Assembly: GCA_944324345.1 (NCBI GenBank) | Contig: CALUVT010000001.1 | Span: forward strand, 1-64,000 | DNA from: Candidatus Gastranaerophilales bacterium | GTDB lineage: Bacteria; Cyanobacteriota; Vampirovibrionia; Gastranaerophilales; Gastranaerophilaceae | Direction: 5' to 3' | DNA length: 64,000 nucleotides | Part shown: in pieces, positions 1 to 7,462 of the stretch | How positions within the stretch are numbered: the stretch's first letter is position 1 | Layout: each line of letters begins with the position of its first letter | Program-made: the position numbers and the translations under genes | The notes under the pieces: model-generated | The model's input: only the letters and a program-made list of their open reading frames with translations | The model's database searches: none | Told to the model about the DNA's origin: nothing

Positions 1-141
1 GACAAGGATTAGGGAAAATTCTAAGCTGTCGGCGAAGATGATTAAAAAGGAGCCTGAGGGCTCGGACAAGGATTAGGAAAGATTCTAAGCCGTCGGCGAA
101 GATGATTAAAAAAGATTAAAAAAAAGGAGCCGCACGGCTCC
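1..141. repeat. Two tandem copies of a ~64-bp unit carrying a terminator hairpin
   Basis: The unit beginning GACAAGGATTAGG at 1 starts again at 65 with a few substitutions. Each copy ends in a short GC-rich hairpin: GAGCC/GGCTC with a 4-nt loop at 50-63, and GGAGCC/GGCTCC with a 4-nt loop at 126-141. Read on the minus strand each hairpin is followed by a T-run, so these look like duplicated rho-independent terminators for leftward transcription from the gene at 249-509. The left edge of the array may lie outside the window. Positions 142-248 show nothing else recognisable. Confidence 0.6.
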
Positions 142-248
142 GTTGGAATTAAGAATAGCTGGAAGTATGAAAAAGATTTAATTATATTTAATACCCTTTT
201 CATTCATAAGGCAATTACCCGATTGATTAGTATTTTTACAGAGAGCTC

Positions 249-509
249 TTAGGCTTTTGTCTTAATTTGACTAAGACATTTTGCCAACTGATCAGGACAG
301 CTGGTCGGTTTATCTCCGCATTTTATTCCGGAGAATTTTGTAATAACATCATCAATTTTCATCCCTTTAACGAGGTTTTTTATTCCAATAAGATTGCCCG
401 GGCATCCGCCTAAAAAATCAACATCAACAATTTTATCTTCATCATCAATTTTTACCTGCATTAATTGACAGCAAGTACCGGATGTTCTGTATTGTATTGT
501 TTTTTCCAT
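249..509 (-). CDS. TSCPD domain protein (TIGR03905 type)
   Basis: An 86-residue protein made of a single TSCPD domain. Cysteines lie at 13, 14, 36 (in GGCPGN), 64, 71 (in the TSCPD motif, 69-73) and 78, a pattern that suggests a metal or Fe-S site. The same domain occurs at the C-terminus of some ribonucleotide reductases, and the stand-alone form has no established function. The ATG at 509 has GGAGATAAACT just upstream, a clear Shine-Dalgarno site. Leftward transcription would end at the duplicated hairpins at 50-141. The family call is firm; the role is open. Confidence 0.85.
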   Translation of the reverse strand: MEKTIQYRTSGTCCQLMQVKIDDEDKIVDVDFLGGCPGNLIGIKNLVKGMKIDDVITKFSGIKCGDKPTSCPDQLAKCLSQIKTKA

Positions 510-608
510 AGTTTATCTCCATTTTTTGTAGTTATTCTTATCAAATTATACACAAATATTCTAGTACAAAAATTGACAAAACATTTAAGTATAATTAATA
601 ATATAAAC

Positions 609-1142
609 ATGTTAAGGACATTAATTCTTTTTTTAGTGTTTTTCATAATTAATTTGCCTGTTTGCTCTCAGACTGTCTTGACAGGTGAAGTTCGCTATGA
701 TGTGGATTCTGCAAGAAAGGAACTTTTAAATACTCCATTAAAAAAACTTAATCCTCGTCTTGTTGCAAAACATATTACAGATTCCGAGAACAGAGAAAAT
801 TTGGGTTATGCTTTACAAGGCAATGTTGAACTCCAAGATAGAGTTCTTGCATTTTTTTCAGACGGTACTTACGCTGTCATGTATAACCGAGACAAATACC
901 ATGTTTGGTATTATTCAAGTAATGGTAAACTAATGTATGCAGAGGAAAAAGATGGAATTGATTACCCCTACAAATCCTACAAATATACAACAATGGGCGA
1001 ACTTGTAAATATGGGGCTTCGTGTAAGTAATGAAGAAACCTTTATATACAGTCCGAATGGCAGATTGATAGCTCATTGGTTAAAAGAAAATGCATACGAT
1101 GAAGACGGTAATATTATAATGCAGCGTAAATATGCAAAATAA
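609..1142 (+). CDS. Exported hypothetical protein with YwqK-like repeats
   Basis: A 177-residue protein starting with a typical signal peptide (short basic start, hydrophobic core to about residue 16, then PVCSQT). The mature part contains repeated tyrosine-rich hairpin units (YSSNGKLMY, YSPNGRLIAHW) resembling the MORN-like repeats of YwqK-type proteins; I would not call it an antitoxin. ATG 609 is preferred over earlier in-frame codons because it directly begins the signal peptide and follows a TATAAT at 590-595. There is no Shine-Dalgarno site. It is convergent with the nitroreductase gene, and a bidirectional terminator lies between them. Confidence 0.6.
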   Translation: MLRTLILFLVFFIINLPVCSQTVLTGEVRYDVDSARKELLNTPLKKLNPRLVAKHITDSENRENLGYALQGNVELQDRVLAFFSDGTYAVMYNRDKYHVWYYSSNGKLMYAEEKDGIDYPYKSYKYTTMGELVNMGLRVSNEETFIYSPNGRLIAHWLKENAYDEDGNIIMQRKYAK

Positions 1143-1155
1143 ATCATATTAAAAA

Positions 1156-1183
1156 AATAAGCCATTTGTAAAAATGACTTATT
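1156..1183. terminator. Bidirectional rho-independent terminator
   Basis: AATAAG and CATTT arms pair with AAATG and CTTATT around a short loop, with one C/A mismatch. A-run and T-run flank both sides, so it can end both the rightward exported-protein gene and the leftward nitroreductase gene. Confidence 0.75.
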
Positions 1184-1205
1184 CTTTTATTTTTTATATT
1201 TTTTA

Positions 1206-2069
1206 TTATTTCAAATTCCAAAAATATCTCAATATTTTGTCTTTCAAACCAATTTTTTTAAACTCACCTTTCTTAACCGAAACTATTTCAAAGGGTTCAG
1301 GTTGCACTGTTCTTGCATATTTAATATCAGGTTCTCCAAACAACATGACATAAGATGCTTTGTAACCTTTTGGGATTTGCAGATACTCAGAAAGCTCAGG
1401 CATAACCATCATACAAAATTGAGCAAATCCACACCAGCAGGTTCCTATATTCATGCTTTGAGCGTACAATTCAAAATAACTCAATGCAATCATCGGATCG
1501 ACATTATGGCAGGGAGCATTCAGAGGAGTTGATACAACGAGCATGTGCGGAGCTCCACGAAATATCACATCGTCACCATTTAAAAAAGATTTCAAGTTTT
1601 TATTAAATTTATCAATAATAGCTTGTACCGGTTTTTTGGTTAGGGCATTGAGAATTTTATTATTTACATGGTCTCTAAACTGGTTCATAACTTCAATATC
1701 GTCAATAAATGCAAAGTGCAGTTTGTGAAAATTACATCCTGTTGGCACCCAATTAAGCATATTTTTGAGTTTGTTCATTCTTTCCGTATCTAAATTTTGA
1801 GCTTTGTAATGTCTGTAACTTCTTCTGCTTTTAATCAAGTTCAAAATCATTTCCGGATCTTGAGAATAAATTTTATCTGAGTTTTCCGGTTTTTTACCAC
1901 ACACAGACAGGGCTCCTGTCGGACAAACAGCAAGGCAGTGCTGACATTTAAAACATTTATCCTCATTAATTACCGGGATTTTTTCATCATTAAATTCTAA
2001 AGCTTTTGCAGAGCAGTCTCTAATACATTGACCACAATGAATACATTTTTCCTTATCAATTTCAAACAT
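1206..2069 (-). CDS. Nitroreductase family protein with N-terminal 2x[4Fe-4S] ferredoxin domain
   Basis: A 287-residue two-domain protein. Residues 9-19 (C9, C12, C15, C19) and 39-49 (C39, C42, C45, C49) are two CxxCxxCxxxC clusters of a bacterial-type 2[4Fe-4S] ferredoxin. From about residue 75 (SRRSYRHYK) to 260 follows an FMN-dependent nitroreductase fold. This fusion is common in anaerobes and is thought to pass electrons from ferredoxin to the flavin, but the natural substrate is unknown. ATG 2069 follows an AGGAAGGTAGG Shine-Dalgarno region. The gene stands alone between terminators. Family call is secure. Confidence 0.9.
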   Translation of the reverse strand: MFEIDKEKCIHCGQCIRDCSAKALEFNDEKIPVINEDKCFKCQHCLAVCPTGALSVCGKKPENSDKIYSQDPEMILNLIKSRRSYRHYKAQNLDTERMNKLKNMLNWVPTGCNFHKLHFAFIDDIEVMNQFRDHVNNKILNALTKKPVQAIIDKFNKNLKSFLNGDDVIFRGAPHMLVVSTPLNAPCHNVDPMIALSYFELYAQSMNIGTCWCGFAQFCMMVMPELSEYLQIPKGYKASYVMLFGEPDIKYARTVQPEPFEIVSVKKGEFKKIGLKDKILRYFWNLK

Positions 2070-2159
2070 AATTTACCTACCTTCCTAAATAATTTCTTTT
2101 ATTATACATAAAAAAGAAATTTATATTATGCTATAATTCTACTAAACGAGAAAAATTTC

Positions 2160-3467
2160 ATGAAAAAATTTTTATTACTGATATTATTAATAACCATATT
2201 TAACCCCTGTAGTTACGGAAGTGAAATTAAAAAAATCTCACTTCAAGAAGCTCTTGATATTGCAGTAGAAAATAACATTGACTATCAGGCTTCCAAAATG
2301 GATATCGGCATTGCTGAAAATAAGGTAAAAGCATCAAACAGATTACAAAATCCAGAAATTAATACGTTTTTTAATATTGGAGATATCGGCAGAGGAAACC
2401 CTCAAGTAGCAGGTCTTAGTGAGACAATTGAAATCGCAAAAAGAGATGCTAGGAAAAAATTAGCTCTTGCGAATTTGGAACTTACAAAACATAATCTTGA
2501 TTACATAAAATTTGATTTAAAAATGGATGTCAGAGAAGCTTATATAAATTTGGTTCTGGCAAAAGAGATATTAATAGTTTTAGAATCAAGGCAAAGACTT
2601 CTACAAGACCTTTTGGAAATCGCCAAAAAACGTGTTGCAGCCGGTGAAGTTGAAGAAATTGATGTAATTCAGACAGAAATTGCATTAAATCAACTTGTTA
2701 TTCAGGTAAACACTCAAAAAGCAAACGTAAAAAGTGCAATGTATGATTTTAACAAAGCCATAAATATAAAAAATGAGGGCTTGATAAAATACGATGCACA
2801 GGATGATAATTTTTCCGATAAAGATGATTTCATAGCACTTTTGAGTCCAAAACCTCGAGATAAATTGCCTCCATTTGAATTGATTGTGGATAAGTCATTA
2901 AAAAACAGGTATGACATAAAAATTGCAAGACAGCAGGTAGAAGTTGCAAAAAAAAATCTTGTATACGTAACACGCCAAAAAATTCCTGATATTGAACTAC
3001 AAGGCGGTTATGGTTTTATGACAAGAGGAATGAGCGAATCAGGAGCTTATATGGATGGAGCTTATGCAGGTGCAAATATTGTCAACATCCCGCTTTTTTA
3101 CTCATTTAAACCTGAAATTCAAAATGCTAAAATGCAGGTAAATCAAGCTGAATTAAAATACATATCAGTAGAAAACAAAGCAATTAATGATTTACATAGT
3201 GCTTATGAGAAATTTTTGACAGCAAAACTAAATTTAAATTATTACAACGACAATCTGTTAAAAAATTCGAATGAATTAATCAAAGTAGCTAAAAAGAATT
3301 ATGCTCAGGGTAAATCCTCACTTACAACGTTAATAGTTATGGAACAATCTTATAGATCAATAGTTTCCGGATATACTTATGCTCTTGCTGATTATTACAA
3401 TTGTTGGATTGACTTTTTGAGAGAAGTCAATGTTGAAAATTTTGATCTGAAAGAAGAAAGCTTATAA
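2160..3467 (+). CDS. TolC family outer membrane efflux protein
   Basis: A 435-residue protein with an N-terminal signal peptide (residues 1-20) and the duplicated helical organisation of TolC/CusC proteins: ISLQEALDIAVENN opens repeat one, and a second repeat begins around residue 245 (LPPFELIVDKSLKNRYDIKIARQQ). TolC trimers form the outer-membrane channel of tripartite exporters and type I secretion. No inner-membrane partner is adjacent, so the substrate cannot be inferred. A TGC-extended TATAAT at 2132-2137 gives a leader of about 16 nt. Its presence implies a diderm envelope. Confidence 0.88.
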   Translation: MKKFLLLILLITIFNPCSYGSEIKKISLQEALDIAVENNIDYQASKMDIGIAENKVKASNRLQNPEINTFFNIGDIGRGNPQVAGLSETIEIAKRDARKKLALANLELTKHNLDYIKFDLKMDVREAYINLVLAKEILIVLESRQRLLQDLLEIAKKRVAAGEVEEIDVIQTEIALNQLVIQVNTQKANVKSAMYDFNKAINIKNEGLIKYDAQDDNFSDKDDFIALLSPKPRDKLPPFELIVDKSLKNRYDIKIARQQVEVAKKNLVYVTRQKIPDIELQGGYGFMTRGMSESGAYMDGAYAGANIVNIPLFYSFKPEIQNAKMQVNQAELKYISVENKAINDLHSAYEKFLTAKLNLNYYNDNLLKNSNELIKVAKKNYAQGKSSLTTLIVMEQSYRSIVSGYTYALADYYNCWIDFLREVNVENFDLKEESL

Positions 3468-3468
3468 A

Positions 3469-3499
3469 AAAAGAGGTTAAAATTAATTTAACCTCTTTT
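3469..3499. terminator. Bidirectional rho-independent terminator
   Basis: AAAAGAGGTTAA at 3469-3480 pairs perfectly with TTAACCTCTTTT at 3488-3499. It separates the rightward tolC-like gene from the leftward FHA/PilZ gene and can serve both. Confidence 0.85.
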
Positions 3500-3505
3500 G
3501 AATTA

Positions 3506-6500
3506 TTAGTCATCAACTGATGTTGTTGAAATGTTTTGTATTGTCTGTACTATCGGTTCATTTTTCTCAATCAAACTCAAGTACAATAGTTTATTTGCTG
3601 TAGCTTGGTCAAGGTCAATGAACTTACCTCCGGCTTTTACGTCGTTTGCTGAAACAATTTTAACATTTGCATCGATTGTAAGGTTACCGTATTGAATATG
3701 AACCGGTACAACATCACCGACTTTCAATTTTTTATTGTGAGTTAAGGATACCCCTCCTCTGGATATATCTGTTATTGATACAACACCATCGGTTGATGAA
3801 TCAAATGTAATTGTATTTTGGTTACCTTCAGCGTCAAATCTCATAAACTGACGTTTATCTATTGAATCAACTCTGTCACTGACAACACGTTGTTTGTATA
3901 ATTCTTTACCGTAGTCATAATCTATATCAGGTACAATGTCTGTGTCAGTATCTGTGTCGGTATCGTTATCTGTATCGGTATCATCATCGTTATCAGTATC
4001 AGTGTCTGAATCTATATCAGTATCTGTGTCATTGTCTATATCGGTGTCTGTGTCAGTATCTGAATCGATATCGGTATCTATATCATTGTCAGTATCGGTA
4101 TCTGTGTCGTTATCTGTGTCTGTATCATCATCACTGTCAGTATCTGTATCGACATCAGTATCGGTGTCATTGTCAGTATCTGTATCAGTATCTGTATCTG
4201 TGTCGGTATCTGTGTCGGTATCGGTGTCAGTATCCGTATCAACATCAGTATCTGTGTCTGTATCGGTATCATTATCCGTATCTGTATCGTCATCGTTATC
4301 AGTATCGGTATCTATATCCGTATCTGTATCAATATCTGTGTCTGTATCGGTATCTGTATCAGTGTCGGTGTCGGTATCTGTATCGGTATCTGTGTCAAGA
4401 GGAACTTCTGTTTCTTCCTCTTCAGGAACTACAAGGTTATCATCGTCTTCTTCCGTTCCTTGTTGATCACTGTCGTTAGTGCCGTTAACGCCGTCATATC
4501 CTTCATCTCCACCCTGAGAGCTTCCGCCGTAGTAGTAGTTACGATCGTCAATATCTTGACCAATTGCTTCAACATCTTCAGGACGAACTGCTTTTGTTCT
4601 TATTGAAATTTCTGATTCATTATCACCGGCATTTGTTAATTTATTTGTAGTATCATCTTTTATAACTGTAGATTGACCGTTTTCACCTCTATGTTTACCC
4701 ATATTGAAGTAGTATCCGCCAGCATAAGCATTATCTGCTACAAGAGTTAAGTCTTGTTCGTGAATAACATTTCCGTCCTCGTCAAATCTACCATTACCGT
4801 TATTGCCTTGACCTTTTAGTGTCCCGTTTTTAACAATAATTGTAGAATCTGCTGCGTGTTCGTATTCTGGAGCTTCACTTTCATCCCAGTAGCTGCCTAA
4901 ATCAAGTGCCGTTAATTTAGCTTTTTCCGGATGAATATTAGTATTTGGTCCATAATAATCTTGGGTATATGTTGGAACTTCACCTAAATGTTCAACATAC
5001 ATATTTTTGCCACGAGTTGTCAAATCAATTCTGTTTGCTGCAGTTGTTTCTCGAACATAAACATCGCCTGAAAATTCTGCATTAATTGAACCTTCGCGTG
5101 AAATTAAACCGCCGATATTAGTATCAAGTTTCTGTCCGTCTTCAGAATCCAAACCTTTAATATGAATATCTTTTATAGCAAGCATATCTACGCCGTTTTG
5201 GCCTTCATCTGCGATAACAGGAACATGAGGATTTCTTGCGTCATCACCATAGAAGATGTGTGCATCACCCTGTCTAAATGTCAAAGCATTGCCTGCTTCA
5301 CCTATATTACCGCTTGCTATAATTGAAATGCCTGTACCTTCAACACTTGGATGTGTTTTACCGGCAGAACCGCTGTTCACAATATCATAAGCTGTAGATC
5401 CTTTATTTACAGAATCATCTGCCAAAAGAATTACACGGCCATCAGATTTTATCTGATCAATTTTCATATCCTTATCTAAACTTGCAAGGTTAATTAGAGC
5501 TCCTTCACCGGAACTTATTGCCGTGACATCTCCATCTACAGAAATATTAATTGATTTTGTTAAATCTCTGTGATTTTGACCTATACCTGTATATATTCCG
5601 TCATTAGGTCCAACTTCTTCTCCGATAGAACCTTCGGTTACTCGTACACTTAAGTTAGCACCTTCTGTTGTAGATATTAACACATTGTCAACACCATTAT
5701 TTAAAAGGTCTCCACCACCTAAGACATAAATTTTAACATCTGCATTTGATGCAATATTATTATCTACAGAAGAACTGCCAACTCTCATATCTCCGTTAAA
5801 ATTACGTATTATGAAACTTGCATCTTTGTTAGTATTAATAACTTGTCCTTTAATATCAATTCCTGAATTGTTAGAAGAATTTACACCATTATTGTTTATT
5901 AAAAGTCCGGAACCGCTTGAATTTATAATACCTGTCGTATCAACTAATAATTCTCCTGCGTTATTTATAACATTTGTTGCTCCGGTAGTATTATTAACAG
6001 AACCGGAAACGAGCATACCTCCATCACCATTGTTTACAATGGATAATGCATTTGTATTGTTTAGCGAACCTGTTATTTGCAAGCTGCCTTTGCCATTAAC
6101 GCCTTCTTTTTTATTTTTTATAGATGTATCACCTGTATTAGTAACAGTTCCAGCTATTAAAAGACCATCTGCTCCAGTTTCATTTGTTGCAGTTAATGTC
6201 CCTTCATTTGTGATATTACCATTAAGTTTTAAACCTGTGCCTGTTCCGTTATTAAGGAATGTCATAGCTCCTTTATTTTTTACAATACCGGTAGTGTCAA
6301 CAAGAAGTTCTCCAGAGGAATTTGTCACTGTAAGATTGCCATTTGGGTTAGAAACTTCTCCTGCAATATTAACACCGTTTATTCCGGTATTTGTAATTGT
6401 TATATCACCGGAACCAAAGTTTTTAACACTTGCACCATTAGAAATTGATGTTCCTTTTGATGAAGTTATTATTATATTACCATTTGAAGTTGCAAATTGG

Positions 6501-7354
6501 TTATTTGCAATTGACATATCCATATTATCAGTATTAACTAAGCTGTTAAATAAAGCATCAGCCGCACTTTCATTTGTTAATACTGTTGTATCTCCGCCGG
6601 CACCTGCTATTAACAAGCCTGTTTTATGAGATTCCGTTCCGGTATCATGTGTAACAGTAACAGTACCGGATTGAATGTTTATATCTCCAAAAGTTCTCAC
6701 TCTTCCGTTGATATCAACTGACTGATTACTGTCAATAGTTAACACTGAAGGGTCAAATGTTTTATCTGTATAAGTTCCTATAGCAATGTTTTGAGAATTA
6801 AGATTAGATGATGTTGGCAATCCTGATTTCACAATATTAAATGTATCTTGAGTCGGTGTGTAAACTGACAAACTGCCAACATTCAATACGCCTGAAGCCC
6901 CAACAACCATGCCATTGGGGGAAACAAATACCATATTGCCGTCAGTTTTTAAATCTCCGTTAACTGAATTCAAAGCATTTACAATACCGTCAATATTAAT
7001 TTGATTTTGTACAAGTGCTACAAACGTATCTATATCATGATATCTATATTCGTGAACTACACCGGAAGAATCAGTCCATTGCCCGTGTGTCAAAGCTCGG
7101 AATATGAAGTTTAACACATCATTTTTAGAAAGATTTAAATCTTGGAAACTGCTGAATCCAACATTTTTATCACTATTAAAAGCATCAGGTCTTATTTCAA
7201 AATGCCCTGTATCCGGATGAGGATTTATAGTATTACCGGATGCATCAGTAATAGTAGAAGCCAAAGCTTGATAAGCTAATGACTGCTGCATTATCAATAA
7301 AAAACTTAGTATAAACGCTATTACTCTTTTTTTGTTTAATCCCTGTGTTTTCAT
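3506..7354 (-). CDS. FHA-type (TPS domain) exoprotein with Thr-Asp repeat stalk and C-terminal PilZ domain
   Basis: A 1282-residue protein. It starts with a long signal peptide (KKRVIAFILSFLLIMQQSLA core). Residues about 50-190 are a filamentous-haemagglutinin N-terminal (two-partner secretion) domain with the VSPNGMVVGASGVLNVGSL signature. Then come many short beta-helix-type repeats (NNTGATNVINNAGELLVDTTG and variants). Residues about 986-1143 are almost pure (Thr/Ile/Asn/Val/Ser)-Asp dipeptides. The last 115 residues form a PilZ domain with both c-di-GMP motifs: RQFMR at 1168-1172 (RxxxR) and DISRGG at 1196-1201 (DxSxxG). ATG 7354 is preceded by AGGTGA and opens the signal peptide. No TpsB transporter gene is adjacent. 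PilZ domains are normally cytoplasmic, so the topology is odd. Confidence 0.8.
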   Translation of the reverse strand: MKTQGLNKKRVIAFILSFLLIMQQSLAYQALASTITDASGNTINPHPDTGHFEIRPDAFNSDKNVGFSSFQDLNLSKNDVLNFIFRALTHGQWTDSSGVVHEYRYHDIDTFVALVQNQINIDGIVNALNSVNGDLKTDGNMVFVSPNGMVVGASGVLNVGSLSVYTPTQDTFNIVKSGLPTSSNLNSQNIAIGTYTDKTFDPSVLTIDSNQSVDINGRVRTFGDINIQSGTVTVTHDTGTESHKTGLLIAGAGGDTTVLTNESAADALFNSLVNTDNMDMSIANNQFATSNGNIIITSSKGTSISNGASVKNFGSGDITITNTGINGVNIAGEVSNPNGNLTVTNSSGELLVDTTGIVKNKGAMTFLNNGTGTGLKLNGNITNEGTLTATNETGADGLLIAGTVTNTGDTSIKNKKEGVNGKGSLQITGSLNNTNALSIVNNGDGGMLVSGSVNNTTGATNVINNAGELLVDTTGIINSSGSGLLINNNGVNSSNNSGIDIKGQVINTNKDASFIIRNFNGDMRVGSSSVDNNIASNADVKIYVLGGGDLLNNGVDNVLISTTEGANLSVRVTEGSIGEEVGPNDGIYTGIGQNHRDLTKSINISVDGDVTAISSGEGALINLASLDKDMKIDQIKSDGRVILLADDSVNKGSTAYDIVNSGSAGKTHPSVEGTGISIIASGNIGEAGNALTFRQGDAHIFYGDDARNPHVPVIADEGQNGVDMLAIKDIHIKGLDSEDGQKLDTNIGGLISREGSINAEFSGDVYVRETTAANRIDLTTRGKNMYVEHLGEVPTYTQDYYGPNTNIHPEKAKLTALDLGSYWDESEAPEYEHAADSTIIVKNGTLKGQGNNGNGRFDEDGNVIHEQDLTLVADNAYAGGYYFNMGKHRGENGQSTVIKDDTTNKLTNAGDNESEISIRTKAVRPEDVEAIGQDIDDRNYYYGGSSQGGDEGYDGVNGTNDSDQQGTEEDDDNLVVPEEEETEVPLDTDTDTDTDTDTDTDTDTDTDIDTDTDIDTDTDNDDDTDTDNDTDTDTDTDVDTDTDTDTDTDTDTDTDTDTDTDNDTDTDVDTDTDSDDDTDTDNDTDTDTDNDIDTDIDSDTDTDTDIDNDTDTDIDSDTDTDNDDDTDTDNDTDTDTDTDIVPDIDYDYGKELYKQRVVSDRVDSIDKRQFMRFDAEGNQNTITFDSSTDGVVSITDISRGGVSLTHNKKLKVGDVVPVHIQYGNLTIDANVKIVSANDVKAGGKFIDLDQATANKLLYLSLIEKNEPIVQTIQNISTTSVDD
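3925..4397. repeat. Low-complexity hexamer-like repeat encoding the Asp dipeptide stalk
   Basis: About 470 bp of degenerate GTATCN/GTGTCN hexamers, coding on the minus strand for alternating Thr-Asp with Ile-Asp, Asn-Asp, Val-Asp and Ser-Asp variants. A unit of 6 bp keeps the frame when it expands or contracts, so the length is likely variable between strains. The resulting stalk would be very acidic and resembles, in design only, the Ser-Asp stalks of Gram-positive surface adhesins. Confidence 0.9.
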
Positions 7355-7462
7355 AGTAAATTCACCTATTTCTTTATTATGCACATTAACACTCATATAT
7401 ATAAACGGTATTTTCATGTGCATACTTTACTTTTTTATAAAATATTTTACAAAAATTCATAT

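Noticed and set aside
573..595. TTGACA at 573 and TATAAT at 590 as one promoter
   Set aside because: The spacer is only 11 bp, too short for sigma-70; only the -10 is kept as a candidate.
3925..4397. Possible CRISPR array
   Set aside because: Units are 6 bp, degenerate and in frame, without spacers; no cas genes are present.
3936..4466. Rightward open frame rich in Ser-Val dipeptides
   Set aside because: It is the antisense reading of the X-Asp stalk of the FHA/PilZ gene; low-complexity DNA keeps both strands open.
5811..6629. Rightward open frame of 272 residues
   Set aside because: It is antisense to the repeat region of the exoprotein gene, has no start signal and an unnatural Pro/Val composition.
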